Translations under genes and position numbers: made by a program
NCBI GenBank assembly: GCA_036654375.1
Contig: JAVVSD010000001.1
Span: forward strand, 1 to 64,000
Source of the DNA: RZYX01 sp036654375
GTDB taxonomy: Bacteria > Bacillota > Clostridia > Oscillospirales > Acutalibacteraceae
Reading direction: 5' to 3'
DNA: 64,000 bases
The notes under the pieces: generated by a model
Told to the model about the DNA's origin: nothing
Databases searched by the model: none
The model's input: the letters and a program-made list of their open reading frames with translations, nothing else
In this document: piece after piece, positions 1 to 9,883 of the stretch
Numbering within the stretch: the first letter of the stretch is position 1
Layout: every line of letters starts with the position of its first letter

Positions 1-165
1 TCCTTCTCTTGCTTCATCAATTGCATTGGATAATATTTCAAAGATAGAGTGCTGACAACCATCAATTCCATCCGAGCCAAATATTACAGCCGGACGCTTT
101 CTAACTCTGTCAGCACCTTTAAGTTGTGATATGTTATCGTTTCCGTAACTCGATTTTTTGGGCAT
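1..165 (-). CDS. DNA gyrase/topoisomerase IV subunit B-like protein, N-terminal fragment
   Basis: Only the first 55 codons are inside the window; the gene runs off the left edge. The start is ATG at 165 with AGGGAGG just upstream on the minus strand. Visible motifs are ADRVRKRPAVIFGSDG followed by FEILSNAIDEAREG, the start of the GHKL ATPase domain of GyrB/ParE, with the Asn and Glu that bind Mg-ATP. The KRPAVIFGSDG wording, where GyrB usually has a KRPGMYIG-type motif, suggests the second topoisomerase B paralogue common in clostridia rather than the main GyrB. Its gyrA/parC-like partner would lie outside the window. I am confident of the family and unsure of the paralogue. Confidence 0.8.
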   Translation of the reverse strand, partial: MPKKSSYGNDNISQLKGADRVRKRPAVIFGSDGIDGCQHSIFEILSNAIDEAREG

Positions 166-236
166 AATTTCCTCCCTAATGAATTCCAATGTATTAAAGA
201 CTATTTACATTTTTACATAATAACCCATATTATTAC

Positions 237-264
237 TTTACACTACATATTGATGTTGTGTCAA
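237..264 (-). promoter_or_regulatory. possible sigma-A promoter of the topoisomerase gene
   Basis: On the minus strand a perfect TTGACA (259-264) is followed after 16 nt by TGTAAA (237-242). It lies about 70 nt before the start codon at 165. The -10 box is imperfect, so this is a moderate call. Confidence 0.4.
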
Positions 265-327
265 GCTTATATACAGAATAATAGCCGTTTGTATTTTTAA
301 AGTAATCTTATTATTACCACTTTATTT

Positions 328-358
328 AAAAAGCTGTCGAATCTCTCGACAGCTTTTT
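328..358 (-). terminator. intrinsic terminator of the LiaF-like gene
   Basis: A perfect 13-bp inverted repeat (328-340 and 346-358) encloses a 5-nt loop. The arm begins with five A, so the minus-strand transcript ends in a run of U. It lies 16 nt past the stop codon of the gene at 374-1099. Confidence 0.8.
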
Positions 359-373
359 AGTGTTAATTTTAAA

Positions 374-1099
374 TTATCTAATTTCGTTTACTATATCTAT
401 TCCACCGCAAAAAGTAAAATATTTTATAGTAAATATTGGAGATCCATCATATTGAGTGTCTTGAAGCTTGTTGTCACATCCGCCAAGTAATGAAACTCCT
501 GTTGTTTCAATTTTATATCCCTTTGGTGGAACAATATCAACTCCTCCAAAGATTGAATTGACACTAAATGTTACATTACCGCTTGGGACAGCGTCAGACA
601 AGTCAAGCTCAACACCACCAAAAATAGCGGTGGCATCTCCCCCGCAGAGGTTTTTACATGAACTTCTACTTTGATTAAGTCCAAAAGCTGCAAAGAATGA
701 TGGCTTTTGAGAAGTACTCTCTGTTGCTCTTCTATTAAAATTTGTTCCCTGTACTACCTCAACTTCTTGATTGCTGGGAGTCTTTTTCCTTTTTATTTCA
801 CTGTATATTAGTCCAACTCCAAAGATAACAAGAGCTACTGAAATTGTGACTCCGTTGAGTATTTCTTGGCTAACCCATTTTTGCTGGTCTATAAGCAACC
901 AAACTCCAAAAATCAAAAATGCTGAGTTGACATAGTTGATTTTTGAGGACAACATACTTCCAATTGCAGGAATAATAATTATAAGAGTCCATAAACCCTC
1001 AAAACTTCCAATGCTCCAAAAATTAAAAACATCGCCAAAATATATTACGCCAAAAACTATTGCCACAACACCAAATAAAATTTTTGTTGCATTTTTCAT
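374..1099 (-). CDS. LiaF-like membrane protein (cell-wall stress type)
   Basis: A 241-residue protein. About the first 105 residues hold several hydrophobic segments (four closely packed helices, DUF5668-like). After a polar linker, residues about 135-241 form the beta-rich LiaF/DUF2154-type domain with repeated FGG motifs (AIFGGVELDL, SIFGGVDIV, FCGGIDIV). In Bacillus, LiaF-type proteins restrain the LiaS kinase in the response to cell-envelope antibiotics. No liaRS-type two-component genes are next to it here, so that role is inference from the fold. The start has a strong AAGGAGG. It follows the FtsH tail by 37 nt and ends at its own terminator. Confidence 0.7.
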   Translation of the reverse strand: MKNATKILFGVVAIVFGVIYFGDVFNFWSIGSFEGLWTLIIIIPAIGSMLSSKINYVNSAFLIFGVWLLIDQQKWVSQEILNGVTISVALVIFGVGLIYSEIKRKKTPSNQEVEVVQGTNFNRRATESTSQKPSFFAAFGLNQSRSSCKNLCGGDATAIFGGVELDLSDAVPSGNVTFSVNSIFGGVDIVPPKGYKIETTGVSLLGGCDNKLQDTQYDGSPIFTIKYFTFCGGIDIVNEIR

Positions 1100-1135
1100 A
1101 ATATTTGTCCTCCTTTTTCTTGCTGTTTATTTGAA

Positions 1136-2092
1136 TTACTTTTTTTCCTTGTCTTTTTTACCCTTTTTGCCTTTTTCAGAATTTCCTTTTTCTGCATTGC
1201 TATTGTTCTTATCAAGCAAAATTGTAGGCTTTGGACTAAAATCACGAGTTGCTTTTAAAAGCTCATAAAGCTCATAAATTTCGTCATTTTCAGATAATTC
1301 AATCTTTTCATTAGGGTTATATTCTTGATCGTTTAATGCATCAATCATATTTTCAACATCTACATCTGATGTTGCATTTACTTCGTCAGAATCATACATA
1401 TTGGATACATCTTCAAGCTCTGTATCATCAACTTCAAGCCTTCTGTCATCATAACCACTTGCTGCAGCGGCATAAAAAGCATCAAGTCCAGGTTGTTTGA
1501 GTTCTTCTGCTACCTCTAAATAAGGATTTTCATACTCGTCAGCAAAATTGCCATCAGAAACTGTTTTGGTTGACTCTTCATTAGCTCCATTAAAATCATT
1601 AACATCGTCCGTTTGTTCAATATTTGTTGATTCAAATGGTTCTTTCTCAACCTCAACACTTTCGTCCAAAAGTTCATCAGCAGAATCTTTAGACTCAGAG
1701 TCATTAACTTCATCCTCTGATATTTCTGGAAGAGGAACAGGATCATATCCAGCAAATTCAAAGTCAAACACTTGTTCCTCGGATTTTTGATTTGCTTTTT
1801 GCTTTGCTTCTTCTTTTATTATCTCTTTTGATATTTCTTGCTCAATATTTTCAGTTATTTTTTTTTGTATAATGTCACCTTCAAAAAATTCTGTTTCTTC
1901 CAGATTTTTAATCAAAGTTTCATTATTGTTTGATTTCTCTTTTGTTGTCAAGGATTCCTGTTCAAAATCCAAGCCGTTTTCAGTTAAATTATCCTTTTCA
2001 TCTGTGCATTCTTCATTGTTTAATAAATCTTTATTGTCTAAATCAACATCATCAGATTTATTTGAAATTTCTTCGTTGTCATCAGAAGCTTC
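1136..2092 (-). CDS. acidic low-complexity C-terminal tail, probably of FtsH (fragment after the assembly gap)
   Basis: An open frame of 318 codons plus stop that starts inside the N run and has no start codon of its own. The protein is very acidic (long Glu/Asp/Asn/Ser runs) and ends in a Lys-rich stretch (GKKGKKDKEKK). One stretch near the middle (DAFYAAAASGYDDRRLEVDD) looks more ordered. Both sides of the gap are a whole number of codons (641 before, 319 after including the stop), so a true gap of 3n bases would join this to FtsH as one protein of about 960 residues. FtsH is usually 600-700 residues, so this would be an unusually long tail. The alternative is a separate gene whose start is in the gap. 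Confidence 0.6.
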   Translation of the reverse strand, partial: EASDDNEEISNKSDDVDLDNKDLLNNEECTDEKDNLTENGLDFEQESLTTKEKSNNNETLIKNLEETEFFEGDIIQKKITENIEQEISKEIIKEEAKQKANQKSEEQVFDFEFAGYDPVPLPEISEDEVNDSESKDSADELLDESVEVEKEPFESTNIEQTDDVNDFNGANEESTKTVSDGNFADEYENPYLEVAEELKQPGLDAFYAAAASGYDDRRLEVDDTELEDVSNMYDSDEVNATSDVDVENMIDALNDQEYNPNEKIELSENDEIYELYELLKATRDFSPKPTILLDKNNSNAEKGNSEKGKKGKKDKEKK

Positions 2093-2192
2093 NNNNNNNN
2101 NNNNNNNNNNNNNNNNNNNNNNNNNNNNNNNNNNNNNNNNNNNNNNNNNNNNNNNNNNNNNNNNNNNNNNNNNNNNNNNNNNNNNNNNNNNN
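2093..2192. other. assembly gap (100 N)
   Basis: Exactly 100 N, the conventional placeholder for a gap of unknown size. It interrupts the C-terminal region of ftsH inside Asp/Glu-rich repetitive coding sequence, which may be why assembly failed. Confidence 0.99.
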
Positions 2193-4115
2193 AGCCATCT
2201 CACCATTGTTATCTTCAGTGTCATTTTCATCTGATTTAAGCGATTTTTCGTATGCTTCTAAATCAAAATCGTCTATTGACAAAATATTCTTGAATAATTC
2301 GCCGTCCATTTTTTCATTAACGATAAGATACTGAGCAATCTGGTGCAACTTATCAATATGAGAACGGATAATGTCCTCTGCACTGTCATAGGATTCAAGG
2401 ATAGTTCTATTTATTTCTGCATCAATTTCAGAAGCAGTATTCTCTGAATAATTGCGAATATGGTTATAATCTTTTCCAAGGAAAACTTCCTGATTACTTG
2501 AACCATATGAAATTGGTCCAAGAGCATTGCTCATACCATATTTGGTAATCATTTTTCTTACAATTTCTGTTGCTCTTTCAATATCGTTTGAAGCACCTGT
2601 TGAGATATCTCCAAGCACAACAGCTTCTGCTACACGACCACCAAGTAAAGTAACTACCTCATTAAGCATATCACTTTTTGCCTTGTAGCTCTTATCTTCT
2701 GAAGGAATAGACATTGTATATCCTCCAGCCATTCCACGAGGAATGATGGAAATCTGGTGAACTGGGTCCAGTCCCTCAAGAAAAAATGTTGTTACTGCGT
2801 GTCCTGCTTCATGATATGCTGTAAGCTTCTTTTCCTTGTCGCTAATTTTCTTTGATTTTTTTTCAGTGCCAACAACAACTTTAATGGTTGCTTCATCAAT
2901 TTCAGACATTGTTACAGCACGCAATCCTCTTCGAGCAGCAAGCAATGCCGCTTCATTAAGAAGATTTTCAAGGTCTGCTCCTGTAAATCCTGCTGTTGAG
3001 CGTGCAATCTTGCCAAGCTCAACATCCGGTGCAAGCGGCTTACCCTGTGCATGAACTTTTAGTATTGCCTCACGGCCAACAATGTCTGGATAATTAACTG
3101 TTACCTGACGGTCAAATCGGCCCGGTCTTAAAAGTGCAGGGTCAAGAATGTCTGGTCTGTTTGTTGCCGCAATTATTATTACGCCCTCATTTGTTCCAAA
3201 GCCATCCATTTCTACAAGCAACTGGTTAAGCGTTTGTTCACGCTCATCATGTCCGCCACCCATGCCAGCGCCACGGTGCCGTCCAACAGCGTCTATTTCA
3301 TCTATAAATATTATTGCTGGCGCACTTTTCTTTGCTGATTCAAAAAGATCTCTAACTCTTGAAGCACCAACACCAACATACATTTCCACAAAATCAGATC
3401 CTGAAATTGAAAGGAAAGGAACTCCAGCTTCACCAGCTACTGCTCTTGCAAGCAAGGTTTTACCAGTACCGGGAGGTCCAACAAGCAAAACTCCTTTTGG
3501 AATTCTTGCACCCAAATCGCTAAACTTCTTTGGGTCCTTTAAAAATTCAACTATTTCACTAAGCTCTTCCTTTTCTTCGTCAACACCAGCAACATCTGCA
3601 AATGTGGTTTTTCGAGTTGCATCAACGCCATTTTTTATTCTGGCCTTGCTGAAGTTCATCGCTCTGTTATTTTCTCCTGTCATTGACTGGTTCATCTTTT
3701 TGGAAACAAAAATAAGTGCCGCAACAACAAGAACCATCATAAGCACTGTCGGTAAAACAGACATCCATGCAGATGATGCCGCACCTTTTATATAGTCCAT
3801 TTTAATGGGCTTGTCAGCGTGTTTTGTATTATAATCTCTTACCTTTTCATGAACATCATTCAGGAAAAGAGTGACATTCGGTATATCATAAATTCGTTTT
3901 TCTTTTTCTCCCTTTAACACATAGGTGAGCTTGCCACTGCCAAGGTTCAAACTGTATTCTGAAATTTTTCCCTCATCAAAATAATTAATCAGCTGATAAT
4001 ATTCTGTTTTATCAGTTGGTGCTGATGACAGGTACCAAAAAATACCCGAAATTATAATAACCGGGATAAAAATCCAAGATAAAGCCGCAACCCAGCTGCT
4101 TTTTTTGTTTTCCAA
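2193..4115 (-). CDS. ftsH: ATP-dependent zinc metalloprotease FtsH (3' end lost in gap)
   Basis: A membrane-anchored AAA+ protease that degrades misfolded and regulatory membrane proteins. Two transmembrane helices (about residues 10-30 and 115-140) flank an extracytoplasmic domain. The AAA module has Walker A GPPGTGKT, Walker B IIFIDEIDAVG and the second-region-of-homology arginines (RPGRFDRQV). The M41 zinc site is HEAGH, with a later Asp ligand in the peptidase domain. The start is TTG at 4115, chosen because GGAGGG lies 7 nt upstream and no ATG fits. The order tilS-hpt-ftsH is the classic Firmicutes arrangement. The frame continues into the N run; see the acidic tail entry. Confidence 0.95.
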
Positions 4116-4160
4116 AGAAAATCCCTCCTAAAAATAGAGCGCCATAAATAAAACAAATAA

Positions 4161-4700
4161 TTAATTGCTATATATCTCTGGTTTTAATACTCCAACAAAT
4201 GGTAAATTGCGGTATTTCTCATCATAATCGAGTCCATAACCAACAACAAATTCATCTGGAATTTTTGCTCCAAGATAATCTGCTGATAAATCAACAGCTC
4301 TTCTGTCAGGCTTGTCTAAAAATGTGCAAATTTTTACGCTGTTTGGGTTTCTTGTTTTTAATATTTCCATAAGTGATTTAAGGGTTCTACCCGTATCCAA
4401 AATATCCTCAACTATCAAAAGGTCATATCCTGAAAGATTAATGTCAAGATCCTTTATAATTTTTACTGTGCCACAGCTTACAGTTTCACTACCATAACTT
4501 GAAACTACCATAAAGTCAATTTTACATGGAATACTGATAGCCCTCATAAGATCTGCCATAAAAACTACCGAGCCTTTAAGAACACTGATGAGCAAAAGAT
4601 TTTTTCCCGCATAATCTTTGCTTATTTGTGTACCTAATCTCTCTACCAACTCAGAAATTTGCTTTTCGTCAAGCAATATCTCTTTAATGTCCTCTTTCAC
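4161..4700 (-). CDS. hpt: hypoxanthine phosphoribosyltransferase
   Basis: A purine-salvage enzyme that joins hypoxanthine or guanine to PRPP to give IMP or GMP. Its 179 residues are the usual length. The PRPP-binding loop is VEDILDTGRTLKSL (about residues 96-109), preceded by the hydrophobic KGSVVFMADL segment and followed by the base-contacting DYLGAKIPDEFVVGYGLDYDE region. The start is GTG at 4700 with AGGAGG 5 nt upstream; that AGGAGG encodes the last Arg-Arg of TilS, so the two genes are translationally close. It sits between tilS and ftsH in one transcript. Confidence 0.95.
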   Translation of the reverse strand: MKEDIKEILLDEKQISELVERLGTQISKDYAGKNLLLISVLKGSVVFMADLMRAISIPCKIDFMVVSSYGSETVSCGTVKIIKDLDINLSGYDLLIVEDILDTGRTLKSLMEILKTRNPNSVKICTFLDKPDRRAVDLSADYLGAKIPDEFVVGYGLDYDEKYRNLPFVGVLKPEIYSN

Positions 4701-4703
4701 TAT

Positions 4704-6041
4704 TTACCTCCTGATAGATATCTCTACTATGTTTTTTGTGCCTTCAGATATTGATGCTTTTTCACTTGGTCCGAAACCTTCAATCCAAAGTATCTCATCT
4801 TCATTTGCAAGAATTACAATACTGTCCCTTTTTTCTACAGGAATTTTGGATTCATTGAAAAGCTTTTTTAATGACTTTGTAATTTTTCTGCCTTTTGGAG
4901 AAAATTTGTCGCCATCTTTTCTACTTCTAAAAACACAGTGCTTATCTATTTTAGCATAATCTACGCCATTATCCAATATATCTTTGTTAATTTTCTGTAT
5001 ACTTTTTGCCATAAAATCGTTAATTTTACGAACATTTATAGTTCCAGACGGTATTTTGATGCTATTTTGTTCAAATGGAATTTCAAATCCTTTGTTTTGA
5101 AATTCATATTTCGGGAAGTCAAGCCTTCCATTTTTTACTCTTACAAAGCAATTTTTGCTCACTTGAACCTGACCTGTGCAAAATAATAGGTTATCAATTG
5201 CATCAATATGCTTCTGTTCAAGATGAATTCCACTATTTTCAAAGGTTAAATCTGCAATCACTCTTTTTCTGATAGATGGATGCTCACTTTTTAAAAGTTC
5301 TGCATCAAAGTCACCTTTAAGTGCAATTTTATCTTTTAAAATGCACGATAAAGAATTTAACAAATCACTGTCTTCATTAAGACATTTTACACAACGAAAA
5401 ACAGCATCTAAAAAAGATGGATTTATCTTTTCAAGATGTGGAATAACATTGTGTCTTATTGAATTCCTTGAATAGATATTTTCATTATTTGTGCTATCAG
5501 TAACATAAGCAATTTTATTTTTACTGCAATACTCTTCAATCTCACTTCTCTTACATTCAATCAGAGGACGGATTATATTTCCCCTTTTGGGTGGGATACC
5601 GCAAAGTCCTTTAAGTGCAGTGCCTCGAGTAAGGTTAAACAGTACAGTTTCAACACTATCACTCAGAGTGTGTGCTGTTGCGATAATTGCATCCTTATCT
5701 ATACTTTCAAAAAATTCATATCTTATTCGTCTTCCGCATTCTTCTTCACTTTCACCTGTCAATTTTGCAACAGCCGGAACATCAGCATGAAGTATTTTTA
5801 AATCAACATTTAGCTTTTCACAATATTGTTTAACAAAATGCTCATCGCTATCCGATTCTTTTCCTCTGATGCCATGATTAACATGGGCAGCCATAAGCTT
5901 GATATTAAATTGCTCCTTCATTGAGTTTAAGAACGAAAGAAGCGCAATCGAATCCGCTCCTCCTGAAAAAGCAACAATAACTGTTGCTCCAGAACTCAGC
6001 ATCTGATAGCGCTCAATAACAGATAAAATCTTAGATTCCAT
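4704..6041 (-). CDS. tilS: tRNA(Ile)-lysidine synthase
   Basis: Converts C34 of the CAU-anticodon tRNA-Ile to lysidine, allowing AUA decoding. The N-terminal PP-loop ATPase motif SGGADSIALL lies at about residues 25-34, followed by HVNHGIRG and the HTLSDSVETVLFNLTRGT stretch. The C-terminal substrate-binding domain contains RSRKDGDKFSPKGRKITKSLK. I start at ATG 6041 (MESKILS), with GGAAAGGAAT ahead, rather than at the longer in-frame extension that overlaps dnaB. It overlaps the 3' end of dnaB by 11 nt and hpt follows after 3 nt. Confidence 0.93.
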   Translation of the reverse strand: MESKILSVIERYQMLSSGATVIVAFSGGADSIALLSFLNSMKEQFNIKLMAAHVNHGIRGKESDSDEHFVKQYCEKLNVDLKILHADVPAVAKLTGESEEECGRRIRYEFFESIDKDAIIATAHTLSDSVETVLFNLTRGTALKGLCGIPPKRGNIIRPLIECKRSEIEEYCSKNKIAYVTDSTNNENIYSRNSIRHNVIPHLEKINPSFLDAVFRCVKCLNEDSDLLNSLSCILKDKIALKGDFDAELLKSEHPSIRKRVIADLTFENSGIHLEQKHIDAIDNLLFCTGQVQVSKNCFVRVKNGRLDFPKYEFQNKGFEIPFEQNSIKIPSGTINVRKINDFMAKSIQKINKDILDNGVDYAKIDKHCVFRSRKDGDKFSPKGRKITKSLKKLFNESKIPVEKRDSIVILANEDEILWIEGFGPSEKASISEGTKNIVEISIRR

Positions 6042-7404
6042 CTCTATTCCTTTCCAAGGTTGAAAACATTGTGTAATCTGGATTCCAAGCAAGCTCAACA
6101 GACTCCGTAGGGCCATGTCTGTTCTTACCTACTATCATTTCCACCTTGTTAATCTGTTCTGCATCTTGATTTTCAGCTTCATCGCCATAATAATCCTCAC
6201 GATAAAGCATCATAACAATATCAGCATCCTGCTCAATTGAGCCTGATTCACGAAGATCTGAAAGCTGTGGTTTATGGCTTTTCCCTCTGCCCTCAGTTCC
6301 TCTGGAAAGCTGTGCAAGAACAATTACAGGAATATTGAGGTCCTTTGCCATAAGCTTTAGGTTTCTTGTGATTTCTGAAACCTCCTGCACTCTGTTTTCT
6401 ATTCTCTGTCCAGATTTCATGAGCTGCAAATAGTCAATTATAACACATTCAACATCTTTCATTCTGCGTACTCTTGCCTTCATTTCGGGAACAGTTATAT
6501 TTGAAGTGTCGTCAAAATAAAGAGGGCAATCATAAAGTGCCGATGTAGCAGCACTAATTCTCATCCATTCTTGCTCATTAAGCATTCCTGTCCTCATCTT
6601 TGTGCTAAGCACTCTTGATTCGGTGGACAGAACTCTTTGTGCAATTTGTTCCTTTGTCATTTCAAGGGAAAAGAACAACACTTTTCTCTTTGATACAACC
6701 GAAACATTCCTTGCAAGATTAAGGGCAAAACTTGTTTTACCCATTGCAGGACGAGCGCCAATTATTATTAAGTCAGATTTGTTAAGACCTGAAATTACCC
6801 TGTCTATATCAGAAAATCCAGTAGAAAACCCAATGTACTGGTCCCTTTCAGGTGAGTTAAGCTTTGTAAGTCTATCGTAAACACTATCTGTGAGAATTTC
6901 ACCGATTCGAGATGCACCAGAAGTATTCTTTCCCTGTCGAATATCGTATATTCTTTGCTCAGCACTGTCAAGCAAAGTGTCCGCACTTTCTTCATGGTTT
7001 GATGCACTGTCGATTATCTCTTTTGAAACACCAATTAGTGTGCGTATGTAGAACTTTTCTCTTATAATTTTTGCATAAGCTTCAACATTAGCCGTTGAAG
7101 GAACTGATTGTGAAAGCTGAAAAAGATATGTCTTACCAGCCGCATCATCATAGACATTCTCTTCCTTTAGCTTTTCAAGAACAAGGAGTGGGTCAATTCT
7201 TCCACCCATCCCATCAATACTAAGCATAGCAGAATAAATTGCCTTATGTGCAGGGAGATAAAAGTATTCTGTTTTAAATCCGCACTCGCTTGACTGAATC
7301 TGAGTAATGCAAGGCGGGTCAATTAGTATTGAACCAAGAACTGCCTGCTCAGCCTCAAGGCTATATGGCAATTCCATGTCCATCGTTAAGTTAACATTTT
7401 GCAC
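6031..7404 (-). CDS. dnaB: replicative DNA helicase
   Basis: A hexameric 5'-3' helicase of the replication fork, 457 residues. The N-terminal domain begins ELPYSLEAEQAVLGS. The RecA-like domain has Walker A GARPAMGKTSFALN (about residue 216), the SLEMTKEQ segment, Walker B VIIDYLQLM, and the arginine-finger region RGTEGRGKSHKPQLSDLRESG. No intein is present. The start is GTG at 7404 with AAGGAG upstream; internal ATGs lack a ribosome-binding site. Gene order rplI-dnaB is conserved in Firmicutes. Confidence 0.95.
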   Translation of the reverse strand: MQNVNLTMDMELPYSLEAEQAVLGSILIDPPCITQIQSSECGFKTEYFYLPAHKAIYSAMLSIDGMGGRIDPLLVLEKLKEENVYDDAAGKTYLFQLSQSVPSTANVEAYAKIIREKFYIRTLIGVSKEIIDSASNHEESADTLLDSAEQRIYDIRQGKNTSGASRIGEILTDSVYDRLTKLNSPERDQYIGFSTGFSDIDRVISGLNKSDLIIIGARPAMGKTSFALNLARNVSVVSKRKVLFFSLEMTKEQIAQRVLSTESRVLSTKMRTGMLNEQEWMRISAATSALYDCPLYFDDTSNITVPEMKARVRRMKDVECVIIDYLQLMKSGQRIENRVQEVSEITRNLKLMAKDLNIPVIVLAQLSRGTEGRGKSHKPQLSDLRESGSIEQDADIVMMLYREDYYGDEAENQDAEQINKVEMIVGKNRHGPTESVELAWNPDYTMFSTLERNRDGI

Positions 7405-7446
7405 AGATTTATTTCTCCTTGTAATGTGTCTTATACATCTGTCCCG

Positions 7447-7890
7447 TTATGCTTCACTGACTTGAACATTAACTTTTGCGGTGATACCACTGTAAAGCTT
7501 AATCTCTGCTTCATATGTTCCAAAAGCCTTGATATCATCAACAGTTATTTTACGCTTATCAACATTTATTGTAAATTCGTTTTTTATATACTCTGCAATT
7601 TCCTTTGCAGTTACAGAGCCAAATAATCTTCCGCCCTGACCTGCTTTTGCAGTAATTTTAATTGTTTTACCAGAAATTTTATCAGCTGCTGCTTTGGCTT
7701 CAGCAGTTTCAACATCAATTTTATGTTGCTTTGCCTGCTCGGCATTTTTAAGTTCGGTCATATTCTGTGCATCTGCAATAGTTGCAAGATTTCTCGGGAA
7801 TAAAAAATTGCGCGCATATCCATCAGAAGCGTTTACAAGCTCGCCTTTTTTTCCAAGTCCCTTAACATCCTGTTTTAATATTACCTTCAT
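7447..7890 (-). CDS. rplI: 50S ribosomal protein L9
   Basis: A 147-residue L9. The N-terminal 23S-binding domain starts MKVILKQDVKGLGKKG with the signature NASDGYARNFLFPRNLA, followed by a Lys/Ala-rich connecting helix and the C-terminal domain containing GRLFGSVTAKEIAEYI. The start at 7890 is set by GGAGGAAAGATTA directly upstream; a longer frame to 7905 has no site. It lies between gdpP (17 nt) and dnaB (42 nt), a conserved neighbourhood. Confidence 0.96.
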   Translation of the reverse strand: MKVILKQDVKGLGKKGELVNASDGYARNFLFPRNLATIADAQNMTELKNAEQAKQHKIDVETAEAKAAADKISGKTIKITAKAGQGGRLFGSVTAKEIAEYIKNEFTINVDKRKITVDDIKAFGTYEAEIKLYSGITAKVNVQVSEA

Positions 7891-7907
7891 TAATCTTTCC
7901 TCCAAAG

Positions 7908-9875
7908 TTAATTCTGAGTTTCAAAAAAGTCATCAAGTGAAGTACGAAGTTTGCCAAGAGCATCTTCCATTACTGCGCCTTTTAGCTGAGCCGCAGCCAT
8001 TGTCTGATGGCCTCCTCCACCCAACTTTTCCATAATAATCTGAACATTCATTTCACCCATTGAACGAGCAGATATATTTATATTTCCATTAGACCTAAAA
8101 AGCACATATGACGATTTTATGCCCGTTATATTCAAAAGTTCATCAGCAACCTGAGATGCAACAATTCTTACATCTTCTATTCCATCTGGTGCAATTGAAA
8201 TTGCACAATTTTTATATGTCGTTGAACTGCCTATAATCTGATTACGCAATTTATAGTTATCCATACTGTTTGCAAACATCTGTTTTACAGTTACAGTGTC
8301 TGCTCCTCTTCCGCGCAGATATGCTGCCGCCTCAAAACTTCTGACCCCAGTACGGAGAACAAAATTACGAGTGTCAAGCATAATACCTGCAAGCAGCGCT
8401 TCGGCAGGTGTCTGTTTAAGCGGATTCTTGGCTGTTATATATTGCAATATTTCTGTTATCATTTCTGAAGCAGAAGAAGCCGCCGGTTCGTTATAAAAAA
8501 TAACAGCATTATCTATGTAGTCAACAGTTTTGCGATGATGATCCACAACGACAACTGTATCAATTGCATCGTAAAGCTTTCTGTCTTCAAGAAAGTCCGC
8601 TCTATGTGTATCAACAACAACAAGCAGTGTCTTTTTTTGAACTAACTTTAGCGCCTCATCAGGCTCAATAAATAGCTCACCCATGCCATTTTCTTCCAGA
8701 TGCTTTATAAGGGAATCAGCAAGCGTCTTTTCTCTATATAAGACAATATTTGCAGGCTTTCCAATTGCAGATGCCGCACTACAAACTCCAACCGCAGCGC
8801 CAATACTGTCAAGGTCTGAAAAGCAATGCCCCATCACAAGAACATTTTCGCTACTTTCAATAAGTTCTGCAATAGCTGAAGCAATTATTCTTGTCTTCGT
8901 GTTCGTTCTCTTTTCTATTCCACCTGAAACTCCGCCAAAGAATTCATAACTTCCCCTTGTCTTTATAGCGACTTGGTCACCGCCTCGGCTTTGGGCCATT
9001 TCAAGTGATTGCCTTGCGCAGTCATCACATTCCTGCATTGAGTTTCCCCTGCCTGCACCAATTGAAAGGGTTATTCCAATTGCCTTTTCGGCATATAAAA
9101 ACGACCTTATTTCATCAAGGACTTTAAATCTCTCCTCAATCATACTCTGTAAACCGCGTTCCTCAGCCACAATAAAAAACTTGCCATTGGCAATCTTACG
9201 CAAGATACATGGAAACTTTGAAGTCCACGACTCTATAATCTTTTCAAGTCCACCATTAATAACAGCAACTTCACTATCTTTATAATTTTGAGAAATATCC
9301 TCAATATTGTCAAAAACGATGTGCAAAACCGTTGGCCTTGAAAGTTCAAACTCATCAGCCTTATTTTTAAGCACAGTATCATCGACAAAATACACACAGT
9401 AAAGTTCAGAATTGTTAAAATCAATTTTGCTCGTAAACACAGTGAATTTACTCCCATTATATTCAGTAGAAATACTGTCTAATGGTGAGAGTTCATTTAA
9501 CTGAATGCCGGGAATAAACTGGTCAATATTATCATTTTGCAAAAAATTATCATCAATTATCCTTGCACTAAAAAGCTCATTATTCCACTTGATTTTTCCA
9601 TTTTCCTCAACAACTGCTATCGGGAAAGGAAAGACTTCAAGAGATTCTCTCTGAGTAAAGTCAAGATATTGTGCTGTTTTTTTGACCGTTTGCTTTAATT
9701 TTTCGCTAACAACTCTTGCACTTATAATGGCACCAATAACAATGGCTACAATTAGTATTGCCTGTGCGATAGCTATTGTAATGTTATAGTACGCCATAAA
9801 CCCAGTGAATACAATTGCCAGAATAGTTGCAGTTATCTGCAATGGGTAGTTAACGAAAAAGCTTTTTATTTTCAT
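7908..9875 (-). CDS. gdpP: cyclic-di-AMP phosphodiesterase GdpP
   Basis: A membrane-bound enzyme that hydrolyses the second messenger c-di-AMP, thereby affecting potassium and cell-wall homeostasis. Its 655 residues are the normal length. Two N-terminal membrane helices (about 10-52) are followed by a PAS-like region, a degenerate GGDEF domain, then DHH/DHHA1. DHH metal motifs are intact: GHCFSDLDSIG, VVDTHRAD, VVDHHRK, and the DHHA1 GGGGHQ. The upstream GGAGG is 13 nt from the ATG, longer than usual. It is followed by rplI and dnaB as in Bacillus. The gene upstream is the RNase J gene. Confidence 0.94.
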   Translation of the reverse strand: MKIKSFFVNYPLQITATILAIVFTGFMAYYNITIAIAQAILIVAIVIGAIISARVVSEKLKQTVKKTAQYLDFTQRESLEVFPFPIAVVEENGKIKWNNELFSARIIDDNFLQNDNIDQFIPGIQLNELSPLDSISTEYNGSKFTVFTSKIDFNNSELYCVYFVDDTVLKNKADEFELSRPTVLHIVFDNIEDISQNYKDSEVAVINGGLEKIIESWTSKFPCILRKIANGKFFIVAEERGLQSMIEERFKVLDEIRSFLYAEKAIGITLSIGAGRGNSMQECDDCARQSLEMAQSRGGDQVAIKTRGSYEFFGGVSGGIEKRTNTKTRIIASAIAELIESSENVLVMGHCFSDLDSIGAAVGVCSAASAIGKPANIVLYREKTLADSLIKHLEENGMGELFIEPDEALKLVQKKTLLVVVDTHRADFLEDRKLYDAIDTVVVVDHHRKTVDYIDNAVIFYNEPAASSASEMITEILQYITAKNPLKQTPAEALLAGIMLDTRNFVLRTGVRSFEAAAYLRGRGADTVTVKQMFANSMDNYKLRNQIIGSSTTYKNCAISIAPDGIEDVRIVASQVADELLNITGIKSSYVLFRSNGNINISARSMGEMNVQIIMEKLGGGGHQTMAAAQLKGAVMEDALGKLRTSLDDFFETQN

Positions 9876-9883
9876 CGGTGATG

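Noticed and set aside
2082..2334. Open frames that read through the N run on both strands
   Set aside because: They exist only because N is translated as X; the FtsH frame explains the flanking sequence.
3148..3795. Long plus-strand open frame (215 codons) opposite ftsH
   Set aside because: Antisense shadow of the conserved AAA domain; no ribosome site and Ser/Pro-rich artefact composition.
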